Positions 53,533 through 62,212 are shown, counted from the stretch's first letter. The stretch is 64,000 nucleotides of DNA from Anabaena cylindrica PCC 7122 (GCF_000317695.1 NC_019771.1:2794001-2858000); one strand, 5' to 3'. Numbers and translations: made by a program. Notes: generated by a model from the letters alone, not told the origin.

Positions 53533-54672
53533 TTACGATTGTTTTTCGAGAATTTTGGTTAATTGAAGAAATGCTTCTTGTTTAGATTTACCTAAGTTGT
53601 AATCTGACGCATTACGAATGCTAATGTGTCCACCTTTCCGAGTAACTATTTTCCAATATTCATAGGGAATATTATTGATAATATAAGGGTGATGACTGGT
53701 AGCAATAAATTGTAAAGTCTTATTTTCATGAATCAAGTCATCAGTCAATATATCAATACAATTGATTCCTAACCCATTTTCAAATTCATCAATTAATATT
53801 ACAGTTCCTGGGTTTGAAAGGTAAATTTCACTAATATGAATAAGTGTTCGCAACATACCTGAAGATATCCTATCCTCTCTAATCCATTTTGATACATATT
53901 TTTCTTTTATAAATATAAAAGCAGGAGCATCTTTAGCAATTAAGGTGGGCAATTCATCTGATCCGAGAGGTTCAAGTTTTATATCTTCAATTTGTTGAAA
54001 AACATCAATAAAGCTTAATTTAATTTTATTGAAAATATCTAATTTATTTTCATAAATTAGATATAGTTTAGTCCTAATATTTTCATCACTATTTACTATA
54101 GTATCTAATGTTGTGTATTTACTGGCAAGAGACTGTAAAGGTTGATTTAATAATCTAATATTATTTAAACTATTTCTTGTGTGATCATGATATTCTATTT
54201 TATTTAAAGCATCATAAATTTCTTTGATAATGCTGTCTTCTTTCAATATATATATAATTGATTGATGTGAAGAAAGTTTAGGCATTTCTTGAGTTTTAAA
54301 CTTTATTTTTTCTTGATTACGTTCAACTAAAATATCATTTTTAAAAGTCAACTTTTCATACAGTAATAATTGTTTTTTATTTCCCTCTGGATAGTCAGGG
54401 TAATCTAAAATAAATTCTTTTGTTTCACTATTATCAAAACTACCTTCCCAAATAAATTCATTGCTATTTACAGTAGAAAATTTTATTTTCCATTCCAAAC
54501 CATTGATAGCTTTTCCATTTGCAATACGTTTTAAATCCAGAATTGCACGCAGGATTTGGGTTTTACCTGCACCAGAAACACCTACTAAAAGAGTTAAATT
54601 TGATGCAAAATCAACTTCATCAAAATCCCAGCCTAAAAAGTTATTCTTGAGTCTCAGTGAAATAATTTTCAT
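53533..54672 (-). CDS. ABC-type AAA ATPase (OLD/RloA-like), putative defence ATPase
   Basis: 379 residues. Walker A GVSGAGKT is at 31-38, a signature-like ISSGMLRTLIHI near 265, Walker B VILIDEFENGLG with Asp295-Glu296, and a switch region ATSHHPYIINN. A long helical insertion between is typical of SMC/Rad50-like defence ATPases (AAA15/AAA21). The frame opens with TTG three codons upstream; the ATG at 54670-54672 was chosen. The A/T-rich coding suggests a codon use unlike the flanking housekeeping genes, although no count was done. The next gene starts one base after the TAA stop. A nuclease-regulating role is inferred. Confidence 0.85.
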   Translation of the reverse strand: MKIISLRLKNNFLGWDFDEVDFASNLTLLVGVSGAGKTQILRAILDLKRIANGKAINGLEWKIKFSTVNSNEFIWEGSFDNSETKEFILDYPDYPEGNKKQLLLYEKLTFKNDILVERNQEKIKFKTQEMPKLSSHQSIIYILKEDSIIKEIYDALNKIEYHDHTRNSLNNIRLLNQPLQSLASKYTTLDTIVNSDENIRTKLYLIYENKLDIFNKIKLSFIDVFQQIEDIKLEPLGSDELPTLIAKDAPAFIFIKEKYVSKWIREDRISSGMLRTLIHISEIYLSNPGTVILIDEFENGLGINCIDILTDDLIHENKTLQFIATSHHPYIINNIPYEYWKIVTRKGGHISIRNASDYNLGKSKQEAFLQLTKILEKQS

Positions 54673-54814
54673 GCTTTTCAAAAGTTTTGATTTTTGTGTT
54701 TAACTTAAAATATAATTTTAATGAAATTTTTATGAATCAACTACATTATTTCGACATTTTCGCCTATAATAAATAGCTTAATTTAACAGTATTGATTTTC
54801 AAGGATGTAATATT

Positions 54815-55012
54815 ATGATCATTACTTTATTAGTTGCTTGGATAGTATTTGTTATACTTTGGAAGTTAGTAAAAACCACTATCAAAACTGCTGTTACTTT
54901 TGCAGCGATAGTGGTTTTATTATACTTTGGTTTTGGAATTACACCCCAAGATATTTTGTCTAAAATATCTGATTTTATGCAAAATATTTCCCAAACCTCT
55001 GTACGTAATTGA
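54815..55012 (+). CDS. Small membrane protein, 65 aa, hypothetical
   Basis: MIITLLVAWIVFVILWKLVK followed by TTIKTAVTFAAIVVLLYFGF and a polar tail (GITPQDILSKISDFMQNISQ). Two hydrophobic segments separated by a basic turn suggest a hairpin membrane protein. AAGGA lies ten bases before the ATG. It diverges from the ATPase gene. Its stop codon overlaps the end of a 188-bp inverted-repeat element. I do not recognise the family. Confidence 0.65.
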   Translation: MIITLLVAWIVFVILWKLVKTTIKTAVTFAAIVVLLYFGFGITPQDILSKISDFMQNISQTSVRN

Positions 55013-55199
55013 GAGGATGTTCAAAAAGTATAAAATGTCATGTTGTGGCTTGCTTCCCGCATGAAGCATTTTATAGCTTGATGAAAGAGATTCTTCCCTC
55101 CACTGTGTTCCGGTCAGAATGACAACTTATACCTTCGCAAAATGAAGCATCTTATAACTTGACAAATTATACCTTTCATAGAATTATTGAACATCCTCT
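55012..55199. mobile_element. 188-bp element with perfect 13-bp terminal inverted repeats
   Basis: AGAGGATGTTCAA at 55012-55024 and TTGAACATCCTCT at 55187-55199 are perfect inverted repeats. The interior has no coding frame but includes two copies of an AAGCAT-TTATA-type motif (GAAGCATTTTATAGCTTGA and GAAGCATCTTATAACTTGA). It is a MITE-like insertion abutting the stop codon of the preceding gene. The parental transposon is not in the window. Confidence 0.7.
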
Positions 55200-55232
55200 A
55201 AGACCTGTTTAGAAGAATGGATTTTTAATTGA

Positions 55233-55730
55233 TTACTTATAGGATGTGGAAATTTTAGCTAAAGCATCTTGGAACGCAGGAGGTAGCTGACGCATAATTT
55301 TACCTTTTTGACGATCTAGTGCAACTAGCGTCACTTGGGCAGTAATATATAGTTGCTGCTCATCAGTGGAAACAATTCTATAATCCCAATTCATGCGGAC
55401 ACCAGTTACTTCAGCCATACGGGTTTTGATCAGCGCCATCATCCCTAATTGAAGTGATCGATGATAGCGAATTGACAATTCTACAACTGGCAAGTCACAA
55501 CCCAGAGCTACTAAATCAGCGAATTCGATACCTATGGAGCGCAAACATTCTACTCGCGCTTCTTCCATCCAAGTTAAGTAATTACCATGCCAAACTATGC
55601 CTGCATAATCGGTGTGGTGAGGTTGCACTCTGACAGGATATTCAAACCAATTATCAAATTCTGCTTTCGTCAGCCTGTCAATGGCGCTAGTTGGTGGCAG
55701 TTGTGGTTGGGTTGGTTTTTCTTCAGTCAT
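55233..55730 (-). CDS. Acyl-CoA thioesterase, 4HBT/YbgC type
   Basis: A 165-residue hotdog-fold enzyme. The active-site motif is seen as HHTDYAGIVWHGNYLTWMEE, with the catalytic Asp, followed by ARVECLRSIG and LSIRYHRSLQLGMMALIKTR. The N-terminal 30 residues are an extra Pro/Thr-rich tail. The best-known cyanobacterial homologue is the DHNA-CoA thioesterase of phylloquinone synthesis; this gene could be that enzyme or another family member and there is no pathway neighbour to decide. Confidence 0.9.
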   Translation of the reverse strand: MTEEKPTQPQLPPTSAIDRLTKAEFDNWFEYPVRVQPHHTDYAGIVWHGNYLTWMEEARVECLRSIGIEFADLVALGCDLPVVELSIRYHRSLQLGMMALIKTRMAEVTGVRMNWDYRIVSTDEQQLYITAQVTLVALDRQKGKIMRQLPPAFQDALAKISTSYK

Positions 55731-55932
55731 CTTAGAATCTTTTGAGTAAAGGTTTTAAGTCTTACCCATCAGATTTTAACAGACGCTGAAAAACACTTGA
55801 TAAAACGTTAAAAAGAAGGTCTATTGACGGTAATGGTGAATAGGTAATAGGCGTTCACAAAAGACTAACTCGCTATTACCGTTTTCCCAGTTACCGAAAA
55901 GCAAGGTCATATTTGGGATCATCTTGGGCGAT

Positions 55933-56277
55933 TTAGCTTTTCTTGGCAAGGGTTTTATGACCTGTAGAAGTGGGGATAGATTGCTTGATCAGATTAGCTA
56001 ATTCCTGCAATTGGCTAATTGCTTCAGCGCCTTCTAATTTCATTAATTCGCGGTCATCTCGCATTTCAGTCCAAGTAATTCCGTAATCTGATACTAGAAA
56101 GCGAATCAGGTGGTTGTCCCCTAAGCTAACCATAAACGACGCGCTGTTCATTTGGTCGCCACAGGTATAGCAGGAAGCAGGATAGCCGCTTCTTTCTAGT
56201 ACTGTTGCCAAGGCTTGTAGGTTCATTACCAAGTCTTGGACAAATTGTCTATGTTGATGTGCCAGTCTCAAAAACAC
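55933..56277 (-). CDS. DUF1815 family protein
   Basis: A 114-residue cyanobacterial protein with FLRLAHQHRQFVQDLVMNLQ, SCYTCGDQMNSASFMVSLGD and HLIRFLVSDYGITWTEMRDD, the diagnostic DUF1815 segments; CYTCG could bind metal. The start is GTG, decided by a strong GGAGG about seven bases upstream. The function is unknown. Confidence 0.9.
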   Translation of the reverse strand: MFLRLAHQHRQFVQDLVMNLQALATVLERSGYPASCYTCGDQMNSASFMVSLGDNHLIRFLVSDYGITWTEMRDDRELMKLEGAEAISQLQELANLIKQSIPTSTGHKTLAKKS

Positions 56278-57198
56278 TTTTTTCCTCCAGACACCACGGT
56301 AATTTGTGTCACTTTTATATTTTCTTTAGATTTTTCTATCCTTTGGTATTGTAAGCTATTCATTACAATTCCTCAAAAATAGTTAATTCGGTAATTGGCT
56401 ACCTTGCTTAGGGTAGTAGATAACGATTTTGTATGTCGTATCAAACTATTCAATTTGCAAGATATATATCTCAGATATGACTACTAAAATTAGCATTGTC
56501 TTTAGATGTTTAGCTCAACTTGACTTTGCGTTTTAATGAGTCAGCTTTCAGCCTAACTCAAATCTGGTGCTAGTCAACTAGCGAAAAGTCGTAAATTACA
56601 CTTTTATTAACACTATATAGCCGAATTAGGGGTATTTATTTACTCTATCGCTACTTCTCGTCTTTTTATGGTCTTTTCTATTTTAATGAGTTTATTATGG
56701 ATCTTATCCAGATTTAGGGCTGTGATAAGTGTAAATTGTGCTTGGGTGCATCGCTCTCACGGGTTTGTTAAAATATCTTAACATAAGCTTCAGTGTAGGC
56801 TTTAGGGTGGTAAACATACCCAATCTACCGAATGTCTTAAGATCAGAAAAGCCTACTTACACTAATCATATTAGCTCATACGACTTGGCGACTCTGGCAA
56901 GAGTTATAGATATCCAAGTTCAGAGACTAGATAAAAAGGGGGGTAATCTATCCATTATTCCCATTTTTTCTGTTTCTCTGAACTGGCTTAAAATTCTTCA
57001 GAGGGAACTCTTAACAGGAAAAACTCATGTCTAAAAACATGAGTTTGAAATAATGACACTGTTTTTTTGTAAGTATTCAGGATAGAGAATACTCCAAGTC
57101 AGGAGAATAAAGGCTTTTTAGTCTACATTGATGATTTTGGTAAAATCTCACCTCTCTCTATTCTTCATTTTATAAGCATTCTGACTCCTGACTCCTGA
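56278..57198. other. Gene-poor region, 921 bp
   Basis: Between the DUF1815 and DUF2839 genes. A plus-strand frame of 98 codons with a GTG start (56738-57034) is the only sizeable open frame; it has no ribosome binding site or recognisable motif and ends inside a hairpin. AT-rich with several A- and T-tracts. Non-coding RNA cannot be excluded, but I see no signature. Confidence 0.45.
57016..57046 (-). terminator. Terminator-like hairpin downstream of the DUF2839 gene
   Basis: AAACTCATG (57021-57029) and CATGAGTTT (57038-57046) form a 9-bp stem with an 8-nt loop. On the minus strand it is followed by TTCC after AAACTCATG...CATGAGTTT, giving a run of five T. It lies about 150 bp after the DUF2839 stop. 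Confidence 0.5.
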
Positions 57199-57414
57199 CT
57201 AAAATTCTACTTGCCACCAACCAAAAGCTGGTCCGATAAAGCGGATGGTGATCCAGGCTGCAACCATCAGAAAAATGCCTATCCACGCACCGCGAGTAGT
57301 CAAACTTACAAATTGTTCTGCTTGAGATTTAGTGATGGGAACCCACGGTAGAATGCGAGTATCTTGACCGTATTGTTCTCCCAGTGTAGTTTTACGACGT
57401 TTTGCTTCACCCAT
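57199..57414 (-). CDS. DUF2839 family protein
   Basis: 71 residues: MGEAKRRKTTLGEQYGQDTR, then one membrane span in RGAWIGIFLMVAAWITIRFI, ending GWWQVEF. The MGEAKRRK start is the signature of DUF2839, a short single-span protein of cyanobacteria and chloroplast-bearing organisms with no known function. Clear ATG. Confidence 0.9.
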   Translation of the reverse strand: MGEAKRRKTTLGEQYGQDTRILPWVPITKSQAEQFVSLTTRGAWIGIFLMVAAWITIRFIGPAFGWWQVEF

Positions 57415-57554
57415 AATAGTAATTCTAAATTCAACTTAGATTCTTAGTATATATTCGCAGGAATCATGGACTTTGTGGAGAGATGAGGTTTTACATCTCA
57501 ACATAAATTGATGATATAGCAATCCTAAATCTGATGTGAAAAATTTATTTTTCC

Positions 57555-59150
57555 CTAAGCAGAATTTTCTTGATCAGGTGCGGAAAACAAGCTGGGATCA
57601 AGATAATTCAAGCGTGCTAGAGGGCTGAGGGCGGTGAGGATTTGAGATCCGTAACTGCGGTTAACGACACGACTATCTAGTAAAGCCACGATACCTTGAT
57701 TTTCGCGCACGGGTGCGATCGCTCTTTGCAATTCATTCAAAGCAGTGGGCAATAAGTATAACCGAAACCAATCTTGGTGTGATCGCTTGTAATGAGCTAC
57801 TCTACCAGCTACCAAAGGATTTTCTAAAGATGGCAAAGGTAAAGTGGCAATAATTAATAATCTCGGTGCGGGTAAAACACCTTGATGCGATCGCCAATAT
57901 TCCCAACCTGTCACCAAAATCCCATTTTCATCCAAACAAGTTTTTTCCACCTGTACCCGTGAACCAAACTCCGAAGCCAAAATTGCTCCCACTCTTGCTT
58001 TGAGTGGCACATCACCCACCAACACCACCGTCATCCCTGGTGCAGTAGCACTCAAACAAACCAAAGTACGGACTTTATGAATAAAAGCTGCTTGAAATTC
58101 CGGTGTATTCGGTAGAGGCAACTTATAGGGTACATAAAGTTGAATTGCATCCCCTTGACTATCCGCAGAAAACTTCAAACAAGTTACATCATCCAACCCC
58201 AAACGCTGACGGAATAGGGGAGCCTCAGTATCTGGTTCTAAGGCGCTACCAACTAATACAACAGGTTGGCGTTGCCAAATAGGAAAAAGGATTTTGTCTA
58301 ATTCAATTGGTGCATAGTGTAAAGAAAATAACCCTTGACGACGGTTAATAGTAGACCAAAAGAGAGCAGGATAGGAAGAATTATCCTCAAGGTTTTGGAA
58401 TTGCTGCCAGAAAATTTTCCAAACAACTGGGAGACTATCTTTTTTATCTAAGGCCAAAAATAGACCTTGTAAAATTTCCCTTTCAGGCTGGGAAATTAGA
58501 TAACATTCATAGGGATTTTCTGGATGCTGAAACAGTTCATGTGTCAGTTGTACCCTCGCTTCCCGAATTACTTCCACATGGTGGGGACAAGCCAGCATGA
58601 GTTGATCCCAATCATGGGATTGAATATTGTGAGTTAGCTGATCACGCACCCAATCTTCTAAATCATCAACTCCATCAATAATTGTGGGAATATTGGGGGG
58701 AAATTGATTAGTGCTGGCCAACTGCGCTTTTAACCAAGCCTCCGGTGATGTTAATAACAAACCTTGGAAATCAGAACCAGGCCAAGTATCACCTGTTCTA
58801 ATTGGTTTATTAGCCGACAACCATTGCTGTAACCGGGGAATTTCTATTTTCAGCAAACGTTGCTGCACAGTTTCCGGGGCGACAATAATTACAGGGCCGG
58901 GCCACATCAAGGCAGAAGCGATAAAACTAGTGCGATATCGCCCTTGATAACCACAAACTGCCCCTACTTGAATTAAGGCACTACGCCCTAAGCGTAAAGC
59001 CCGTGCCACCAATCTGGCCATCGTTAAGTGATGGGGCCAGGAAGGGAACCCCGCCTGCGATCGCAGGAAGTTATGTAGTGATATATGAACTTCTGCCTCA
59101 ATCACACGCTTTTCATCCCATAACAAGTGACTTTTTCCGAACTGCCTCAT
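57555..59150 (-). CDS. DinG/XPD-like helicase homologue with degenerate motifs
   Basis: A 531-residue protein. The start MRQFGKSHLLWDEKRVIEAE was chosen (ATG 59148-59150); the frame continues 28 codons upstream, but those encode EEAGSREKFFPITHYQSPLT from a low-complexity repeat and are rejected. The fold follows DinG: LVARALRLGRSALIQVGAVC in place of a P-loop (no GKT), IIDGVDDLEDWV in the DEAD-box position, and C-terminal LPLPSLENPLVAGR, LLPTALNELQRAIAPVRENQ, GIVALLDSRVVNRSYG (motif VI region without the usual QxxGR). ATPase activity is probably lost. Cyanobacterial-specific role unknown. Confidence 0.8.
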   Translation of the reverse strand: MRQFGKSHLLWDEKRVIEAEVHISLHNFLRSQAGFPSWPHHLTMARLVARALRLGRSALIQVGAVCGYQGRYRTSFIASALMWPGPVIIVAPETVQQRLLKIEIPRLQQWLSANKPIRTGDTWPGSDFQGLLLTSPEAWLKAQLASTNQFPPNIPTIIDGVDDLEDWVRDQLTHNIQSHDWDQLMLACPHHVEVIREARVQLTHELFQHPENPYECYLISQPEREILQGLFLALDKKDSLPVVWKIFWQQFQNLEDNSSYPALFWSTINRRQGLFSLHYAPIELDKILFPIWQRQPVVLVGSALEPDTEAPLFRQRLGLDDVTCLKFSADSQGDAIQLYVPYKLPLPNTPEFQAAFIHKVRTLVCLSATAPGMTVVLVGDVPLKARVGAILASEFGSRVQVEKTCLDENGILVTGWEYWRSHQGVLPAPRLLIIATLPLPSLENPLVAGRVAHYKRSHQDWFRLYLLPTALNELQRAIAPVRENQGIVALLDSRVVNRSYGSQILTALSPLARLNYLDPSLFSAPDQENSA

Positions 59151-59269
59151 TTCTATTATGTTGTCATTAGTCAGTGGTGATTGGTAATGGGTAATTGGGA
59201 AAAATTTTTCCCTGCTCCCTGCCTCTTCTACCAATCTTCCCTGTCACCTTGTCCCCTATCCCCTAAATT

Positions 59270-60226
59270 ATGCCAACTTACAAAGGAATTTCCAGCGAAG
59301 CCTTCAGACATCCACTGGATAGCCAAGCAGAGCAAGCCTTACGAAGCCTACCGGGATTTGATTTAATCGCTCGTAAATTTGTAGAATTTATTTATGAACG
59401 CCCTCAGTTAGTCTATCTAATGGGTAACGCCATCCAAGTCGGCCCGCGCCAATATTCCACTATTTACCAGATATTTCGGGAATGTGTACGGGATTTGGAC
59501 ATTTACCCCGAACCTGCACTGTTTATTTCACAAAATCCTCAAGCTAATAGCCATGCTCTCGGACAAGAAAATCCTTACATAGTAGTCAACACAGGCATAC
59601 TAGACTTACTGAATGAAGCCGAGATTCGGGCAGTGTTAGCCCATGAACTGGGGCATATTAAATGTGGTCATACTATTTTAATTCAAATGGCCATGTGGGC
59701 GATGAGTGCCGCTTCCGTCATTGGTGAATTAACCTTCGGTTTAGGAAATTTCGTTAGTCAAGCCTTGATTTATGCCTTTTTTGAATGGCGACGCAAAGCC
59801 GAACTAACCGCAGATCGCGCAGCCTTGTTGGTAACAGATGACCTCAATACAGTCATGTCTTCAATGATGAAAATCTCTGGAGGTAGTAACAAATATGCCA
59901 ACGAATGTAGTTTACAAGAATTTATCGCCCAGTCTGAAAAGTATCAGGCGCTAGATGATGACGGGTTGAATCAAGTATATAAATTTCTGATGTACAATGG
60001 CGCTCAAGGAACCATGCTGACTCACCCTTTCCCAGTTGAACGCCTGCATTATTTACGGTCTTGGGCAGTATCAGCAGAATATCAAGAAATCAAGCGTGGT
60101 AACTATCAACAAACACCTGCTACCGGAGCAGTCAACGTCAAAGTTGAAACCCCAAAAAATGAGGCTGAAAAACTGCGGAAACAAATTGAAGAATTGCAAA
60201 AAGAAATTGACCGAATGAAAAGATAA
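59270..60226 (+). CDS. M48 family zinc metalloprotease with C-terminal coiled coil
   Basis: A 318-residue protein. The zinc motif HExxH is seen in VLAHELGHIKCGHTI, the third ligand Glu in RRKAELTADRAALL. A hydrophobic region (AMWAMSAASVIGELTFGLGN) follows the zinc site. Residues 285-318 (AEKLRKQIEELQKEIDRMKR) form a coiled coil. There is no signal peptide, so it probably acts in the cytoplasm or at the membrane surface. Related M48 proteins serve in membrane protein quality control. It diverges from the DinG-like gene. Confidence 0.9.
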   Translation: MPTYKGISSEAFRHPLDSQAEQALRSLPGFDLIARKFVEFIYERPQLVYLMGNAIQVGPRQYSTIYQIFRECVRDLDIYPEPALFISQNPQANSHALGQENPYIVVNTGILDLLNEAEIRAVLAHELGHIKCGHTILIQMAMWAMSAASVIGELTFGLGNFVSQALIYAFFEWRRKAELTADRAALLVTDDLNTVMSSMMKISGGSNKYANECSLQEFIAQSEKYQALDDDGLNQVYKFLMYNGAQGTMLTHPFPVERLHYLRSWAVSAEYQEIKRGNYQQTPATGAVNVKVETPKNEAEKLRKQIEELQKEIDRMKR

Positions 60227-60239
60227 GAGTAAACTCCAA

Positions 60240-60270
60240 GATCCCCGACTTCTTCAATAAGTCGGAGATC
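60240..60270. repeat. Post-stop hairpin repeat (ATCCCCGACTTCTT type), copy 2
   Basis: GATCCCCGACTTCTTCAATA then AGTCGGAGATC, an imperfect inverted repeat, 13 bp after the M48 stop and 11 bp before the end of the convergent AAA+ gene. Closely related in sequence to 52746-52776. Confidence 0.7.
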
Positions 60271-60280
60271 TGATTCTTAA

Positions 60281-61219
60281 TCAACTTTCTGGTTCGCAAT
60301 CAGGAACCCCTTCTCTAAATACTCGACTAGCAAGAATATCTACCGCTTCGATAGTAATTAAATCTTGCTTATTTAATTTTTTACCACTACTCAATAAACG
60401 ATTAGCTTGACGTAACCGCGCTCTATCTATAGCATTGCGGACACTGCGAGCATTTGCAAAATGAGGCATGGTCTTCCGTTTAATTAAATATTCACGGAAA
60501 GCCTTTTCTGCATCTAGGCTAAAACAATAATTCTGTGATTTGACTATTGATTGGGCAATAATCATTAAACTATCAACACCATAATCATTAAATTCAATGT
60601 GTATACCAATGCGAGAATTCATCCCCGGATTACTGTGAAAAAATCTCTCCATGTGGTCTTTATAACCAGCCAGAATGACAACTAAATCATCTCGCTGATT
60701 TTCCATTACCTGCATGAGAATTTCAATTGCTTCTAAACCAAAATCCCCTGGATGATCTGGGCGGTATAAAGTATAAGCTTCATCAACTAATAAAACTCCG
60801 CCCATGGCATTGTTTAAAACTTCTCTAGTTTTCGGTCCTGTTTGCCCCATTCCCTGCCCAACTAAATCATCTCTCGTTACCAACATGACATTTTCTTTGC
60901 GGATATATTCTAAGCGATAGAGAATTTCTGCCATTCGCATTGCTACAGTAGTTTTACCCATGCCTGGGTTGCCTAAAAAAGTCATGTGTAAACTAGGCGC
61001 ACCGGCAGTTAAACCCAGACTTTTACGGATACGGTCAACCAGCAACAAAGCTGCCATTTCCTTAATTTTGTTCTTGACAGACTTTAAACCGACTAACTCC
61101 TCGTCTAACTTATCCAGAATGTCTTGGATGTGAGATTCTTGAAAAGCCGCCTCTAAATCAATTTCGCCATTTTGGGTAACTGTAGTAACTGTTGCTGTTT
61201 CCAAAATCTGTTCACTCAT
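60281..61219 (-). CDS. CbbX/CfxQ-type AAA+ ATPase
   Basis: 312 residues. AAA+ module: KLDEELVGLKSVKNKIKEMA, Walker A LGNPGMGKTTVA, pore-loop region LVGQGMGQTGPKT, Walker B GGVLLVDEAYTLY, sensor 1 LVVILAGY and arginine-finger-like PGMNSRIGIHIEF. Length and motifs match CbbX, the activase of red-type Rubisco. Cyanobacteria have green-type Rubisco, so another substrate or a divergent activase role is inferred. The start at 61217-61219 was chosen because AGAGGTGAT precedes it; an ATG at 61243 is eight codons upstream. Confidence 0.88.
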   Translation of the reverse strand: MSEQILETATVTTVTQNGEIDLEAAFQESHIQDILDKLDEELVGLKSVKNKIKEMAALLLVDRIRKSLGLTAGAPSLHMTFLGNPGMGKTTVAMRMAEILYRLEYIRKENVMLVTRDDLVGQGMGQTGPKTREVLNNAMGGVLLVDEAYTLYRPDHPGDFGLEAIEILMQVMENQRDDLVVILAGYKDHMERFFHSNPGMNSRIGIHIEFNDYGVDSLMIIAQSIVKSQNYCFSLDAEKAFREYLIKRKTMPHFANARSVRNAIDRARLRQANRLLSSGKKLNKQDLITIEAVDILASRVFREGVPDCEPES

Positions 61220-61610
61220 GACTATCACCTCTGGCAATGACATTGATGATAGCGTTGAGTCGGGAAATATAAAAGAACATAATATTAATGTGTCTTATAT
61301 ATTTTTCTTTATTATCAATTCCTGAGTTTAGTCATAGAGAAAACATTATCTCCTTCACCACACCTCCAATATAGAGACAGTCTGAGGGCTGGCCATTGGT
61401 CACTGGTAAAATTTGTTCAGCCACTGATTGGTTTATACCTATTTACTTTAAATTTGAAACATATAAGAGCCACCCAAAGCCCTGAAATAGAAGGGCTGAA
61501 AGAAATGATATGTATCAATTTTTTAGAAAAATGGTATTACCTAATAAGTAGGAAAATGATAAGGGTTTAACTATACCCCAGCCTTGAATCTGATTTAGGT
61601 TTATCTCAAC
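61220..61610. other. Intergenic region, 391 bp, divergent promoter region
   Basis: AT-rich spacer between the CbbX-like and the Spy-like genes. It has short direct repeats of the GGTCACTGGTAAAATT type near 61398 but no gene or RNA was recognised. Confidence 0.4.
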
Positions 61611-62039
61611 ATGATGATTAAATTGACAAAACGGTTGTTTGTGTTATTGCTTGTGGTTGCTTGTAATTTCTTATCACCTGGGATTACTGTGGCATCAGCA
61701 AATAATTTTTTTACTTCCCCTCAAGTAATATTTACCTCATTCGGTGAAGATACGAGCGACATTATTGCATTTTCTGTAGATGATTTGACTCCCCAGGAAC
61801 GCCAAAAACTTCAAGCTGTACGTCAACGAAGAAATAAAGAAATTCTGGCAGTTTTAGATTCTTTACAACGGACACAACTTGCTCATGAATTACATATTGG
61901 TAGTAACCTTAATCAAGCTTTAGAAACACTAGATTTAAACTCAGAACAACAGGAATTAATCAATTCTGTTATTGAATTTACTAATTTGAAACTGAAGGGA
62001 ATTTTTTCTCGCCATGCGTTACTTGATGGTCATAAATAA
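61611..62039 (+). CDS. Exported Spy/CpxP-like (LTxxQ) protein
   Basis: A 142-residue protein. The signal peptide (KRLFVLLLVVACNFLSPGIT, cleavage near VASA-N) precedes a helical domain with LTPQERQKLQAVRQRRNKEI, the LTxxQ-type motif, and HELHIGSNLNQALETLDLNS. Spy/CpxP family members bind unfolded protein or metal in the periplasm and report envelope stress. Assignment from motif and size only; the cyanobacterial function is unknown. Confidence 0.75.
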   Translation: MMIKLTKRLFVLLLVVACNFLSPGITVASANNFFTSPQVIFTSFGEDTSDIIAFSVDDLTPQERQKLQAVRQRRNKEILAVLDSLQRTQLAHELHIGSNLNQALETLDLNSEQQELINSVIEFTNLKLKGIFSRHALLDGHK

Positions 62040-62065
62040 AGTCAGCCATTGGAAATGATAAATTA

Positions 62066-62104
62066 TGCCAGTTGTAGGAGTTCGTGCATTCAGTACAACT
62101 GGCA
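62066..62104 (+). repeat. Perfect 11-bp inverted repeat after the Spy-like gene
   Basis: TGCCAGTTGTA (62066-62076) and TACAACTGGCA (62094-62104), loop 17 nt; a bulged extension continues the pairing outward. No T-run follows, so a 3'-end hairpin rather than a canonical terminator. Confidence 0.65.
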
Positions 62105-62155
62105 ATAATAACAGCAAGATTATTTCAGGACATATTTAACTGGCTTGTTTTGTAG

Positions 62156-62212
62156 GGTGCGTCAGACTTCATAAATTCTGTAAATAAACAGATATTTGAT
62201 ATCTGACGCACC
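62156..62212. repeat. Dispersed-type inverted repeat, GGTGCGTCAGA ends
   Basis: GGTGCGTCAGA (62156-62166) and TCTGACGCACC (62202-62212) flank a 35-bp AT-rich centre. GTAGGGTGCG...CGCACC sequences of this kind are common dispersed repeats in cyanobacteria. Confidence 0.65.

Noticed and set aside
56738..57034. A 98-codon plus-strand frame with a GTG start
   Set aside because: No ribosome binding site, no family, and the end lies in a hairpin.
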